Assembly: GCF_000176135.1 (NCBI RefSeq)
Contig: NZ_ACZN01000015.1
Coordinates: 248,001 to 312,000, forward strand
Reading direction: 5' to 3'
Origin: Vibrio coralliilyticus ATCC BAA-450
Lineage (GTDB): Bacteria > Pseudomonadota > Gammaproteobacteria > Enterobacterales > Vibrionaceae
Length of the DNA stretch: 64,000 nucleotides
The translations under genes and the position numbers were made by a program. Shown here piece by piece: positions 56,081 through 64,000 of this stretch. Within the stretch, counting starts at the first letter, position 1; every line of letters begins with the position of its first letter. The notes beneath the pieces were generated by a model that was not told the origin of the DNA, made no database searches, and saw only the letters and a program-made list of their open reading frames with translations.

Positions 56081-57421
56081 CTAGTATCCGACCATAGATG
56101 GCAGCCATAAGCTGATTTGTGGGAAGAAGGCAATCACAAACACACCAATTACCGAGGCAAGCACAAATGGGTGAATCTTAGCGGTAATTTGCTCCACTGT
56201 GGCCCCGCCTATCCCCGAGGCAACGAAGATATTTTCTCCCAGTGGTGGAGTAGCAAAACCAATCGACAACGTACATACCACCACAATCCCAACGTGCGTT
56301 GGATCCGCGCCAAGCATGTACATAATGGGCAGCAATACCGGCACAATGATCATGATGGCCGCTAGGGTTTCCATGAACATACCAATGAACAGCAGTAACG
56401 TGATGGTTAGCGCCCACACTAAGTACATGTTGTCGGTGAAGCCAAGCAGAGATTCCGCCACTACCACTGGTATTTTCTGTTCGATCAGCAGGCGACCAAA
56501 CACAGTGGCAGCAAACAAGATCAGCAGGACGCGACCTGTAATCCAGGTTGTGGTTGACAGCGATTTAGTAATGCTCTTAAACGACAATTCACGGTGAATA
56601 AACAGCCCGACAAACAGCGAGTAGAAGATCGCAACCACGGCCGATTCGGTCGGAGTAAACATGCCGCTGTAGATACCGCCAAGGATCAGAAACGGCGCTA
56701 ATATGGACCACACACCACGGCGCAAAGTATGCCTGATATCACCGAATGACCAGTTCTCTGTCAGGCCGGAATAGCCTTTGCGCTTCGCAATCATGTAGTT
56801 GGTAATAACTAAGGTCGATGCCATGATCAACCCCGGAATGACCCCAGCCACAAACAGCTTTGGAATCGATAGAGAGGCAAACTGCCCGTGCTGTGCAATG
56901 GCTTCCGGTGGGGCCATTAAACCCATCGCCGAAATGCCAAAGATGACCAAAGGAATCGAAGGCGGAATGATGATCCCGAGGCCCCCTGAGGCAGCGGTGA
57001 CCGCCGAAGCGTAGCTCTTCTCATAATCACGTTTGACCATCGCTGGCACCATCAGCATACCCACCGCCGCAGTCGTCGCAGGCCCTGAGCCCGAAATAGC
57101 ACCAAAGAAAAGACACGCCATGACGGTGGCGGCACCCAGCCCGCCAGTAACCGGCCCGGCAAGGCTCTCGGCGATATCCACCAATCGCTTGGAAATCCCG
57201 GCCGCTTCCATCAAAGCACCCGCCAGAACAAATGAAGGCAAAGCCATCAAAGGGAAATTACCGACTGAGGTAAATGCGATTTGCACCAAGGCAATCGGGT
57301 TCTTATCCAGTATTAAATAGGCAGCCATTGAAGCCCCTGCCAGAGACACAGTAATCGGTGCGCCTAAGATCAGCAGGGTTAAAAAGCCGCCAAACAAAAT
57401 CAGAGTTAAATATTCATCCAT
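56081..57421 (-). CDS. tauM: TRAP transporter large permease (DctM type), taurine locus
   Basis: 446 residues, about 12 membrane helices, the ion-coupled translocation subunit of a TRAP transporter. Typical DctM sequences: GGFLTLLILGAPITVSLAGA, PLMALPSFVLAGALMEAAGI, GATVMACLFFGAISGSGPAT, GGLGIIIPPSIPLVIFG and ATPPLGENIFVASGI. It follows the small permease by 15 bp. Naming as tauM follows the gene order xsc-tauZ-tauX-tauY-TRAP, as in Rhodobacter and Paracoccus taurine clusters; substrate is inferred from context, not from motifs. Confidence 0.85.
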   Translation of the reverse strand: MDEYLTLILFGGFLTLLILGAPITVSLAGASMAAYLILDKNPIALVQIAFTSVGNFPLMALPSFVLAGALMEAAGISKRLVDIAESLAGPVTGGLGAATVMACLFFGAISGSGPATTAAVGMLMVPAMVKRDYEKSYASAVTAASGGLGIIIPPSIPLVIFGISAMGLMAPPEAIAQHGQFASLSIPKLFVAGVIPGLIMASTLVITNYMIAKRKGYSGLTENWSFGDIRHTLRRGVWSILAPFLILGGIYSGMFTPTESAVVAIFYSLFVGLFIHRELSFKSITKSLSTTTWITGRVLLILFAATVFGRLLIEQKIPVVVAESLLGFTDNMYLVWALTITLLLFIGMFMETLAAIMIIVPVLLPIMYMLGADPTHVGIVVVCTLSIGFATPPLGENIFVASGIGGATVEQITAKIHPFVLASVIGVFVIAFFPQISLWLPSMVGY

Positions 57422-57436
57422 CGTTACTTCTCTCTC

Positions 57437-57985
57437 TTACTGCGAGTTCAGCGACTTCTGCATCGTCAGTTTATTGAGCTCCTTGACCTCAGGGTCTTCA
57501 CTTTTCACTCCTTTGAACAAGCGCTCGTAATTGTTCCAGAGGATCCTGATCATCATTAGTGAAAACGCGATCGGAAGAATCATGTAGAAATACTTCATCG
57601 GAATCCCCGTCGTCTGAGATTTCCAGAACAGGTTCATTTTGTTGAACACAAAGTCATAGCTCAGATAAACGAAGTAACCGTTGAACAGTAACCAAAGGAA
57701 ATCTGCAATGGTTTCACTGATGGTCTGGACGATAGGAGGGAAAAACTTGAAGTGAAAACTGACTCGGTTATGCGCCGACATTTTGGCCGCGACAACCGCG
57801 CCTAAATAGGCAAACCAAACAAACATATAGGTGGCGACTTCGTCTCCCCATGGAATGGAGTAATCGAACAGCTGGCGTGAAATGATCTGTGAGAACAACA
57901 GCAGGACAAAACTTGCCAGTAGCAGGCAGCAAGTGTATTCCTCGACATTGTTCAAGTGTTTTTTAATTGTTTTAGCGACTGACAT
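57437..57985 (-). CDS. tauL: TRAP transporter small permease (DctQ type), taurine locus
   Basis: 182 residues, four membrane helices (about 18-40, 50-72, 92-115, 135-155) with PWGDEVATYMFVWFAYLGA, the usual DctQ signature. SD GGAGG. Pairs with the large permease as the membrane part of the taurine TRAP transporter. A terminator-like hairpin lies between this gene and the binding-protein gene, so the two permeases are probably made in smaller amount. Confidence 0.85.
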   Translation of the reverse strand: MSVAKTIKKHLNNVEEYTCCLLLASFVLLLFSQIISRQLFDYSIPWGDEVATYMFVWFAYLGAVVAAKMSAHNRVSFHFKFFPPIVQTISETIADFLWLLFNGYFVYLSYDFVFNKMNLFWKSQTTGIPMKYFYMILPIAFSLMMIRILWNNYERLFKGVKSEDPEVKELNKLTMQKSLNSQ

Positions 57986-58061
57986 ATAGCCTCCGATGTT
58001 GATCTTTACATGACAACCAGTCGCTCAAGGGTATTGAACAGATAAACAAGTAAGGCCATGT

Positions 58062-58097
58062 AAAAACCCTACCTGCCCTGCTCGGGACAGATAGGGT
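58062..58097 (-). terminator. Internal (attenuating) terminator between tauK and tauL
   Basis: On the minus strand ACCCTATCTG-TCCC and GGG-CAGGTAGGGT pair with one bulge around GAGCA, followed by TTTTT. It sits in the 123-bp gap between the binding-protein and small-permease genes. Partial termination would leave binding protein in excess over permease. Confidence 0.78.
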
Positions 58098-58108
58098 GTA
58101 TCTTGTCG

Positions 58109-59110
58109 TTATTGTCTACCCAGTAGTTCAAGAACGTTATCTAGCTTTTCTTTGCCTCCGATACTTGAGTAAAACTTAGGCCAGACAGATTTAGTGACTT
58201 TATCAATCCACTCTTTCTCACCGTCAGCTGGGTCTGTAAACACCATGCCTTTGTCTTCAAGGTCTTTACGAATTTTGCTTTCTGTTTCCTGTAGGTAAGC
58301 AAAGCTGTGTTCCGTTGCTTCTTTACCTGCATCAAGAATGATTTTCTGCATTTCAGGAGATTGTTGCTGGAAGATACTTTCACTGATGATCAGTGGTTCA
58401 AGCGAGAAGATGTAACGAATGTTGGTGACGTACTTCTGCACTTCGTTAAACTTCATCGCATAGACAGTGATGTATGGGTTGTCTTGACCATCAACCACGC
58501 CTTGTTGCAGACCAGTAAATGTCTCAGACCACGCCATCGGAGTTGGGTTTACGCCCCAAGCCTGATAAGAGGCAATCATAATTTCGTTACGAGGGACACG
58601 AATCACCAAGCCTTTTAGGTCAGCCGGAGACGCAACCGGTTTTTTCGAGTTTGTCAGCACACGGAAGCCTGAATAGGCCCAGCCCACAACACGCACACCA
58701 GCATCACGGATGGTGTTTTCCACCAGCTCCTGACCGACAGGACCTTGCGTCAATAGCACAGCTTCTTCAGCACTTTGAATCACGTAAGGCATAGTTAGAA
58801 GGCCAACCGTTGGAGAGAAAGGTGTGACGTTATTGATCGCCAAAACAGAGAAGTCCAACAGCCCAATGGCCGCGTCGTTGACGGTATCTTGCTCGTTACC
58901 TAGCTGACCATTCGGAAACAGGTCGATTTTGACCTTGCCATCCGTTTTTTGCTCCATCAACTCTGTAAACTTAGTGCCGAGTTCCCATTGAGTGCCACCG
59001 GCGGCATCGCCGATTGCCATCTTGAAAGTTTGTGCAGCCGCTGAGTGTGACAATACTGTCATCGCTACAATTGTCATGCCTGCTACAATTTTATTCTTTA
59101 TAAGTTTCAT
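58109..59110 (-). CDS. tauK: TRAP transporter substrate-binding protein (DctP type), taurine locus
   Basis: 333 residues with signal peptide (about 1-26, ending AAA). DctP motifs: GGTQWELGTKFTELMEQKTD, KIDLFPNGQLGNEQDTVND, RVLTNSKKPVASPADLKGL, and VIRVPRNEIM with the Arg that usually binds the substrate acid group, then GLQQGVVDGQDNPYITVYAM. SD AAAGG. Delivers the substrate to TauLM. An acidic ligand such as a sulfonate suits the conserved Arg; taurine is inferred from neighbours. Confidence 0.87.
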   Translation of the reverse strand: MKLIKNKIVAGMTIVAMTVLSHSAAAQTFKMAIGDAAGGTQWELGTKFTELMEQKTDGKVKIDLFPNGQLGNEQDTVNDAAIGLLDFSVLAINNVTPFSPTVGLLTMPYVIQSAEEAVLLTQGPVGQELVENTIRDAGVRVVGWAYSGFRVLTNSKKPVASPADLKGLVIRVPRNEIMIASYQAWGVNPTPMAWSETFTGLQQGVVDGQDNPYITVYAMKFNEVQKYVTNIRYIFSLEPLIISESIFQQQSPEMQKIILDAGKEATEHSFAYLQETESKIRKDLEDKGMVFTDPADGEKEWIDKVTKSVWPKFYSSIGGKEKLDNVLELLGRQ

Positions 59111-59222
59111 AGTCTTAACCTTTTCATATCGCGCAGATTCCCTACCTACGCTTTGCTCACAAGGTGACCTGGTACAACTTTCCTGGTCGTTTGTATTTCC
59201 CTAATCTGGAACGTTTAACTGG

Positions 59223-60674
59223 TTACAGCACCTCATCTTTTAGCTGATACCATTGATAGAGGAACCGCTGCCCAACTCGTCGAAATGGTGCAAATAACTC
59301 CGATTCCACCACTTCCCTCACGTTCGGGAATGGAAGTTTTGATTCAAATATTGGAAGGTCGAGTGTATGGCCTTCACCTGCTATCCACTGTGCTAAGCGC
59401 TTACCAGCCTGCGCCGAATACATCACGCCATTTCCGCCATAGCCCAACGCATAGAAAATGGACTCGCTCGGGTTTGGCTGATAAATCCGCGGCATCATGT
59501 CGTGGCTGACGTCTACCCAGCCCCACCACGAGTAATCGACCTGAATCTGATCCAGTGCGGGGAATTTACGCGCCAGATCTGCTCTTAGCATGTCTTCGTA
59601 CTTTTTCTGCGGAGCGTCACGGCCCGTGATAGCACTTCGTGTACCAATCTGTACTCGGTTGTCTGGCAATAAACGGTAGTAGTGACGCAATACGCGTGTA
59701 TCGGTGATCACCTGATTGGTTTTAAAATTGCACGCTGCTATTTCATCTGCAGTCAGTGGACGCGTCACCATGGAGTTAGATAGCACCGGCAACAGACGGT
59801 TTTTGAGAGAAGAATGCAGACCCTGACTGGTGTAGCCACCCGTACACACACCGACCGACTGCGCTTTCACCACTCCGCCAGGTGTCTTGAGATAATGCAC
59901 ACCACCTCGGGTTTCCCACCCTGTGACTGGACTGGCGGGGTGCACTTTAACTCCAAGTGCTCGCGCCTTTTTCAAGTAACCAAACGCCAACTTGCCCGCA
60001 TGAATACCGATGCCTTCAGGCTCATGCATCGCCCCCGCCGCTTCCTGATCACCAACGTACTCTCGTTTTACAGTGTCGGCATCTAAGATCTGCGCATCAT
60101 AGTTGAAGGTCTCACGAAGCAATTTGGCTTCCTTCTCCAACGTCGGCATGATCTTGGCGCGGTGAGCAATGTAGAAGTGGCCACCCGGCTGAGGATCACA
60201 ATCAATGTCTTTGATCAGAGACTTAAAGGTGTTCATTCCATCCACACACTCTTGGTGCATTTTTAGAGCAGTATCAACACCCCAGCGTTGAATCCATTGT
60301 GAACGCTTCAGTCTTCCGGAGGCGCATTGCGCTTGCCCGCCGTTTCGGGTGCTACACCCCCAACTTAAACGGTTGGCTTCAATCACTGTCGCTTTAATGC
60401 CGTACATTTCAGCTAAGTGAATCGCGGTGCTTAAGCCGGTAAATCCGGAGCCAATGATGGCGACATCAACATCCATATCGGATGTGATCGGGCCGTCGTC
60501 TTCTGGCGGTGCGCCTGCCGTATCAACCCAGTAAGTCGGCGCGTATTCCTTACCCTGTCCCGGGTTTTTGTCTTTAAGCGGATCGTACTTGGGATCGTAC
60601 TTATCTTTTGCTTGTGTCGTTTTTACCTGAGGCTCTTCAGCATCAAAGGCTGGCTGGTCCATGACTAAACTCAT
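59223..60674 (-). CDS. tauY: FAD-dependent oxidoreductase, putative taurine dehydrogenase large subunit
   Basis: 483 residues from ATG 60674, chosen for AGGAGAG nine bases upstream; the frame runs 31 codons further into the tauX gene. DAO-type flavoprotein: DVAIIGSGFTGLSTAIHLAE (FAD dinucleotide fold), VIEANRLSWGCSTRNGGQAQ, VGVCTGGYTSQG and the C-terminal ALGYGGNGVMYSAQAGKRLA. Similar to gamma-glutamylputrescine oxidases, but its place after an NTF2-like gene and beside xsc and a TRAP transporter points to TauY, which oxidises taurine to sulfoacetaldehyde and ammonia with electrons to the respiratory chain. No signal peptide, so cytosolic or membrane-associated. Confidence 0.8.
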   Translation of the reverse strand: MSLVMDQPAFDAEEPQVKTTQAKDKYDPKYDPLKDKNPGQGKEYAPTYWVDTAGAPPEDDGPITSDMDVDVAIIGSGFTGLSTAIHLAEMYGIKATVIEANRLSWGCSTRNGGQAQCASGRLKRSQWIQRWGVDTALKMHQECVDGMNTFKSLIKDIDCDPQPGGHFYIAHRAKIMPTLEKEAKLLRETFNYDAQILDADTVKREYVGDQEAAGAMHEPEGIGIHAGKLAFGYLKKARALGVKVHPASPVTGWETRGGVHYLKTPGGVVKAQSVGVCTGGYTSQGLHSSLKNRLLPVLSNSMVTRPLTADEIAACNFKTNQVITDTRVLRHYYRLLPDNRVQIGTRSAITGRDAPQKKYEDMLRADLARKFPALDQIQVDYSWWGWVDVSHDMMPRIYQPNPSESIFYALGYGGNGVMYSAQAGKRLAQWIAGEGHTLDLPIFESKLPFPNVREVVESELFAPFRRVGQRFLYQWYQLKDEVL

Positions 60675-60723
60675 AATTCGACTCTCCTGGTCATAACACG
60701 TGAATAACGATTTCTTAGCGCGT

Positions 60724-61149
60724 TTATTTATTAGGAGTCTGTGCCGGTCGAGTTTTTCTGAACGCATTCTTCACTTGGATCTTGCCACCTTTAAGTGTGA
60801 AGACATCGACCATACGAGCTTCAGTCACACTGCCATCTGGATTGGTGGCAGAGAACGTTGATTCTGTAATGGCTTGGTCACCACAGACGAAGTGAACCGG
60901 ATCACTCCAAGCTGCATCAGGGAAGTTTTTGAAGACCGCTGCAAAGCTGTCACGAACCGCTTCCTTTCCTTCAATAGTGGTGCCAAACAATCCTTCGCCA
61001 GCAACCGTGTGGAATACGCAATCATCAGTCATGAACGTCATCAAGGCTTCAACATCGTGATTGTTCCACGCATCGCTAAATGATTGTAAGAAAGCACTAT
61101 CGACTTGGTTTTCTTGTACTAATGTCGCTGCAGTAGTTTGCATATTCAT
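60724..61149 (-). CDS. tauX: NTF2/SnoaL-like protein, putative taurine dehydrogenase small subunit
   Basis: 141 residues with a cone-like NTF2 fold pattern: FLQSFSDAWNNHDVEALMTF, TDDCVFHTV, GKEAVRDSFAAVFKNFPDA and ARMVDVFTLKGGKIQVKNAF. AAGGA precedes the ATG (a second Met two codons on is possible). Its stop is 49 bp before the flavoprotein start. In Rhodobacter and Paracoccus taurine clusters a small protein of about this size, TauX, precedes TauY; assignment rests on size and order. Alternatively an unrelated SnoaL-like protein. Confidence 0.7.
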   Translation of the reverse strand: MNMQTTAATLVQENQVDSAFLQSFSDAWNNHDVEALMTFMTDDCVFHTVAGEGLFGTTIEGKEAVRDSFAAVFKNFPDAAWSDPVHFVCGDQAITESTFSATNPDGSVTEARMVDVFTLKGGKIQVKNAFRKTRPAQTPNK

Positions 61150-61191
61150 ATTCCAAGGTCCTTTTATGTTTACGTTATTGGTTTAATATCA

Positions 61192-61247
61192 GCAGATGAT
61201 CTGCCATTTATAATTAGAGCAATAAGACTAGTTAACATTTTGTTAAC
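61192..61247. promoter_or_regulatory. Two inverted repeats upstream of tauX (candidate operators)
   Basis: GCAGAT-G-ATCTGC (61192-61204) is a 13-bp palindrome and GTTAAC-ATTTT-GTTAAC (61231-61247) a second, different one, 43 and 82 bp before the tauX start. They lie in the gap created between the FRG gene and tauX and suggest a regulated promoter for tauXYKLM. They do not resemble the CTGGAC-type TauR direct repeats I recall from Rhodobacter. Confidence 0.4.
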
Positions 61248-61404
61248 AAGGTCCCTCACTTTATCTTTGAGTTTTATTTAATTCAAACGTTGAGTTCACA
61301 GATTACAGTTTTATGACTATTTAATTATTCAATTAAAAATAAAATATAGATTTATTTAATAAAGCTATCAATTTGAATTATTAAATAATAATGACACTGT
61401 ATGC

Positions 61405-62193
61405 TCAATCAAAATCAAAGTCTTGATGATAAACTCTTCCGTATTGTTCAAGAACACGTTGTTCATTTTTATTATCATGTTCTGATGAAATATCTCCTTT
61501 ATTTTTATTACTCATGATTTCTGCATCATTTAAGTGAGTATGCACATCTGTATTTTCTTTTTCAGATTGATACGAAATACCCATAGCTATCAATTCCTCT
61601 ATAAGTTTCTTTTTCACTGAAGGTAATATATGAATCAATGTCAATCGATTTGCATATTCCTTTTCCGCATACAAGGATTCAAAGTATTCTGTCGCGCTGC
61701 GTTTCAGAGGGTGGATGGAATACCACTTCTCTCGGTCTCGCTCATACGTATCACAGCTTGCAGCATTAAATATCTTTGTGCTTTTCAGAGAGTATGGGCA
61801 ATCAACAAATCTAACATGCTGATTATCATTAGCTTTAAGTACCGTCATACTCTGAACATTGTCACTGTGGCAGACAGACCACAGCGCTTTACTGGCATTC
61901 TCAGTCCATTCTAATAGCCTGGTTGGAAAGCCTTGTAGCCTCGCCATACACATCAATAGCCAGTCATTAATCTCACGCTTATCCTGACAATGGAAGCCAT
62001 AAACTCTAATGGCTGATAACGTCTCTTGCTCTAGGTCATATATATTTCTAGCACGAACACAACCAAGTTTAGGAACTAATATTGAGTTATTATTTTCATG
62101 TGCATGATATAAAGTTGGACCGCTATTATTACCAATGGTTTCTATTATATTGAAAAAGTCTTTAATCGAACTTATGTAGTGTTTATCATCCAT
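61405..62193 (-). CDS. FRG-domain protein inserted in the taurine locus
   Basis: 262 residues, SD AAGGA seven bases before the ATG. The FRG-domain core is recognisable: LLMCMARLQGFPTRLLEWTE followed by NASKALWSV corresponds to the family's QHYGLPTRLLDWT...ALYFA stretch. The Phe-Arg-Gly box is replaced by YHAHE (residues about 29-33), so the namesake motif is lost or diverged. The C-terminal 60 residues are hydrophilic and Asn/Asp/Glu/Lys-rich. FRG proteins are poorly understood and often lie in mobile or defence loci. Base composition is clearly lower in GC than the neighbours (17 G+C of 60 at 61441-61500). It is unrelated to taurine metabolism and probably horizontally acquired. Confidence 0.72.
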   Translation of the reverse strand: MDDKHYISSIKDFFNIIETIGNNSGPTLYHAHENNNSILVPKLGCVRARNIYDLEQETLSAIRVYGFHCQDKREINDWLLMCMARLQGFPTRLLEWTENASKALWSVCHSDNVQSMTVLKANDNQHVRFVDCPYSLKSTKIFNAASCDTYERDREKWYSIHPLKRSATEYFESLYAEKEYANRLTLIHILPSVKKKLIEELIAMGISYQSEKENTDVHTHLNDAEIMSNKNKGDISSEHDNKNEQRVLEQYGRVYHQDFDFD

Positions 62194-62227
62194 AATTACA
62201 TCCTTATAGTACTAATAATCACAAATA

Positions 62228-63277
62228 CTAAGAAACCATTCGTTGACCATAAATCACAGTCAAAATATATCCCGCTATAAAGACAGCATTAAGCAGTAAT
62301 AACAGTATTGGTTTCCATCCGAGAGAAAAAAGCTTTTCAAATGAAGTTTTTACCCCTAAAGCTGCAATTGAAATCACCAGACACCATTTAGAAAGTTCAG
62401 ACATACCTTCTGCCAATGGTGCAGAAACCCAACCAAAACTGTTAATCGTAATTAAACCAATAAATACAATCAGAAAGAACGGCATTATTGGTGTTGATAT
62501 ATGCGAATCTGAATTGCCGTTATGACTTTTTACCCTGAAAGTTAATGCAATGAGTAAAATCACTGGCATTAGCATGGCGACTCTGAACATCTTCGCTAGC
62601 GTCGATGCATCACCGATTTCTGTCGATAACATAAATCCGGCGCCAACTACCTGCGCCACATCGTGAATCGAACCACCGAGGAACATCCCCGCTTCACTCG
62701 CTGTTAAGCCAAGTGAATTAACAATCAGTGGATACAACACCATGGCAATTGTTGAGAATGCGGCGACGCCAATCGCTGTCATCAGGGTGTATTGCTCATT
62801 CTCCTTGCTTTGAGGGATGGTGGATGAAATGGCCATGGCCGCTGAAATGCCACAGATTCCCGTTGCGCCCCCAGCAAGTAGGCCAAACGTTCCCGATACG
62901 TTAAGCAGTCTTGCCAATATAAGACTAAATGAAATGGTCAGTACGACTGCGCCAGCCAGAATCCCTACCCCTTCCAGCCCAATCGCACTGACATCGCTGA
63001 AAGCAATGCGCACGCCCAGCAATGCCACACCAATCCGCACCAGTTTCTTTGCCGCAAACTCGATACCTGCACCGCACTTTTCGTGATCGGATAAAAAGTG
63101 CAATGAGATACCCAGCAACAATGCATAAAGAAACTTAGGGCCTCCATAATGATCAGAGACAAAGGTTGCTGCCGCTGCAATCACGACACTTAGCAGCAAT
63201 CCCGGTGCGATGCCTGTCGCCTCAAAATAGAGACTACGCGGCATTTTCATTGTTTTAGAAATCATTACATCCACCAT
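62228..63277 (-). CDS. tauZ: YeiH/TauZ-type putative sulfite/sulfate exporter
   Basis: About 349 residues, roughly ten membrane helices, of the family first noted as E. coli YeiH. Motifs: GPKFLYALLLGISLHFLSDH, IAFSDVSAIGLEGVGI, GTFGLLAGGATGICGISAAM and GMFLGGSIHDVAQVVGAGFM. The start is uncertain: the frame opens at a TTG (63322), but a hairpin at 63295-63315 lies between, so ATG 63277 or 63265 is more likely. It follows xsc closely and would export the sulfite or sulfate released by Xsc. Confidence 0.8.
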   Translation of the reverse strand: MVDVMISKTMKMPRSLYFEATGIAPGLLLSVVIAAAATFVSDHYGGPKFLYALLLGISLHFLSDHEKCGAGIEFAAKKLVRIGVALLGVRIAFSDVSAIGLEGVGILAGAVVLTISFSLILARLLNVSGTFGLLAGGATGICGISAAMAISSTIPQSKENEQYTLMTAIGVAAFSTIAMVLYPLIVNSLGLTASEAGMFLGGSIHDVAQVVGAGFMLSTEIGDASTLAKMFRVAMLMPVILLIALTFRVKSHNGNSDSHISTPIMPFFLIVFIGLITINSFGWVSAPLAEGMSELSKWCLVISIAALGVKTSFEKLFSLGWKPILLLLLNAVFIAGYILTVIYGQRMVS

Positions 63278-63294
63278 CTTACTCAATCCCTGAG

Positions 63295-63315
63295 TCCGGC
63301 CACTTTCTGGCCGGA
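63295..63315 (-). other. Hairpin between xsc and tauZ
   Basis: TCCGGCC-ACTTTCT-GGCCGGA, a 7-bp GC-rich perfect stem 16 bp after the xsc stop. No T run on the minus strand, so it is probably an mRNA-stabilising or processing stem. Confidence 0.55.
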
Positions 63316-63330
63316 CAGCCAATCCGCGAC

Positions 63331-64000
63331 TTATACGTAGTCTTTGTATTTGTCGAGGAAGCGGACAGGTTTAGACAGTGCATCCCGGCGGAACGGGTCG
63401 CCCAATTCCTGAGTACACATGATTTCGATGATGGTGGTTTTGCCTTCGTTCATTTGCATGTCGATGGCTTTTTGCAGAGTAGGACCAACATCTTCCAGTT
63501 TGTCGACGGTAATCCCTTCAGCCCCCATTGCGCGTGCAATTTCAGCAAAGCTCTGGTTATCCAGCTCACCAGCAACAAAGCGGCGATTGTAGAAGTCGAC
63601 CTGGTTCTTCTTCTCTGCGCCCCATTGACGGTTATGGAATACCACCGCAGTCACAGGAATGTTGTGACGAACACACGTCATGGTTTCCATCAGGCTCATC
63701 CCCCATGCACCATCACCTGCGTAAGAAACCGCCGGACGATGTGGCGCAGCAACCTTAGCACCAATAATGGTTGGGAAAGCGTAACCACAGTTACCAAAGC
63801 TCATTGCGGCAAAGAAGCTGCGCGGTTTTTCAAAGCGAAGATAGCTGTTCGCCACTGAGTTGATGTTACCGATGTCGGTAGACACCATGACATCTTCTGG
63901 CATCGCTTTTTCAAGTTCACGCAGTACCTGACGTGGATGTAGGTACTCACCACCAGAGAACGGTGTTTCATTAGCATTTTCTTCGATCATGTCTAGGCTG
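63331..64000 (-). CDS. xsc: Sulfoacetaldehyde acetyltransferase (C-terminal part; 5' end outside window)
   Basis: The 222 codons present are the C-terminal third of a thiamine-diphosphate enzyme that converts sulfoacetaldehyde and phosphate to acetyl phosphate and sulfite. The ThDP-binding motif AGDGAWGMSLMETMTCVRHN and the Xsc-specific end QELGDPFRRDALSKPVRFLD are visible, with VVFHNRQWGAEKKNQVDFYN. The frame stays open to the window edge, so the gene continues rightward. Head of the taurine degradation operon as far as can be seen. Other acetolactate-synthase-like enzymes lack this C-terminus, so the call is firm. Confidence 0.92.
   Translation of the reverse strand, partial: SLDMIEENANETPFSGGEYLHPRQVLRELEKAMPEDVMVSTDIGNINSVANSYLRFEKPRSFFAAMSFGNCGYAFPTIIGAKVAAPHRPAVSYAGDGAWGMSLMETMTCVRHNIPVTAVVFHNRQWGAEKKNQVDFYNRRFVAGELDNQSFAEIARAMGAEGITVDKLEDVGPTLQKAIDMQMNEGKTTIIEIMCTQELGDPFRRDALSKPVRFLDKYKDYV

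Overview
The window looks like chromosomal DNA of a marine Vibrio. The protein families fit: a VolA/FadL pair, a Vibrio-type M28 leucine aminopeptidase, a vibriolysin-like M4 protease, an AA10 chitin monooxygenase, a chitodextrinase-like enzyme and Cache chemoreceptors. Base composition is moderate, with AT-rich intergenic stretches. In V. cholerae the volA-fadL pair and the chitodextrinase lie on chromosome 2, so this is probably the second chromosome; species is not decided. No rRNA, tRNA, CRISPR array, insertion sequence, integrase or phage gene was seen. Both ends cut genes: oppA on the left and xsc on the right.

Layout. 1-5 kb: oppA (partial, -), then volA-fadL (+) for uptake of host or environmental lipids. 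5-7 kb: a periplasmic-TPR diguanylate cyclase. 7-12 kb: a chemoreceptor, a PLP decarboxylase and a frameshifted glycine-betaine-type binding protein, all on the minus strand. 12-19 kb: secreted aminopeptidase, secreted trypsin-like protease, second chemoreceptor and, divergently, a chitin-active LPMO. 19-24 kb: NfeD/slipin membrane pair, then an NHL-repeat protein with a 77-residue partner. 24-29 kb: a five-gene tripartite ABC exporter (adaptor, TolC-like, two permeases, ATPase). 29-40 kb: an unknown lipoprotein, M4 metalloprotease, a GP42-like transglutaminase with a lectin tail, an S9 oligopeptidase lipoprotein and a second VolA-family lipase. 40-47 kb: wecB-nfrB-nfrA-DUF4434, a predicted c-di-GMP-controlled ManNAc-type surface glycan operon. 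47-54 kb: NamZ and NagZ-like lipoproteins (peptidoglycan sugar release) and a large chitodextrinase-like enzyme. 55-64 kb: a taurine dissimilation locus (xsc, tauZ, tauX, tauY, tauKLM) with an AT-rich FRG-domain gene lodged between tauZ and tauX, and a periplasmic double-Cache protein at its end.

How it works together. Much of the window serves life on particles or hosts: sense (two MCPs), attach and build glycan (DGC plus Nfr operon), degrade protein, chitin, lipid and murein outside the cell, then import peptides, fatty acids and taurine. Four secreted enzymes with unrelated catalytic domains end in similar short carbohydrate-binding-like modules, and VolA and NamZ share an acidic sequence right after the lipidated cysteine. 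Those two patterns, the FRG insertion, the structured leader before the chitodextrinase gene and the glycan operon are the observations most worth following up. All function calls rest on reading translated sequence and recalled family knowledge; no database search was run.
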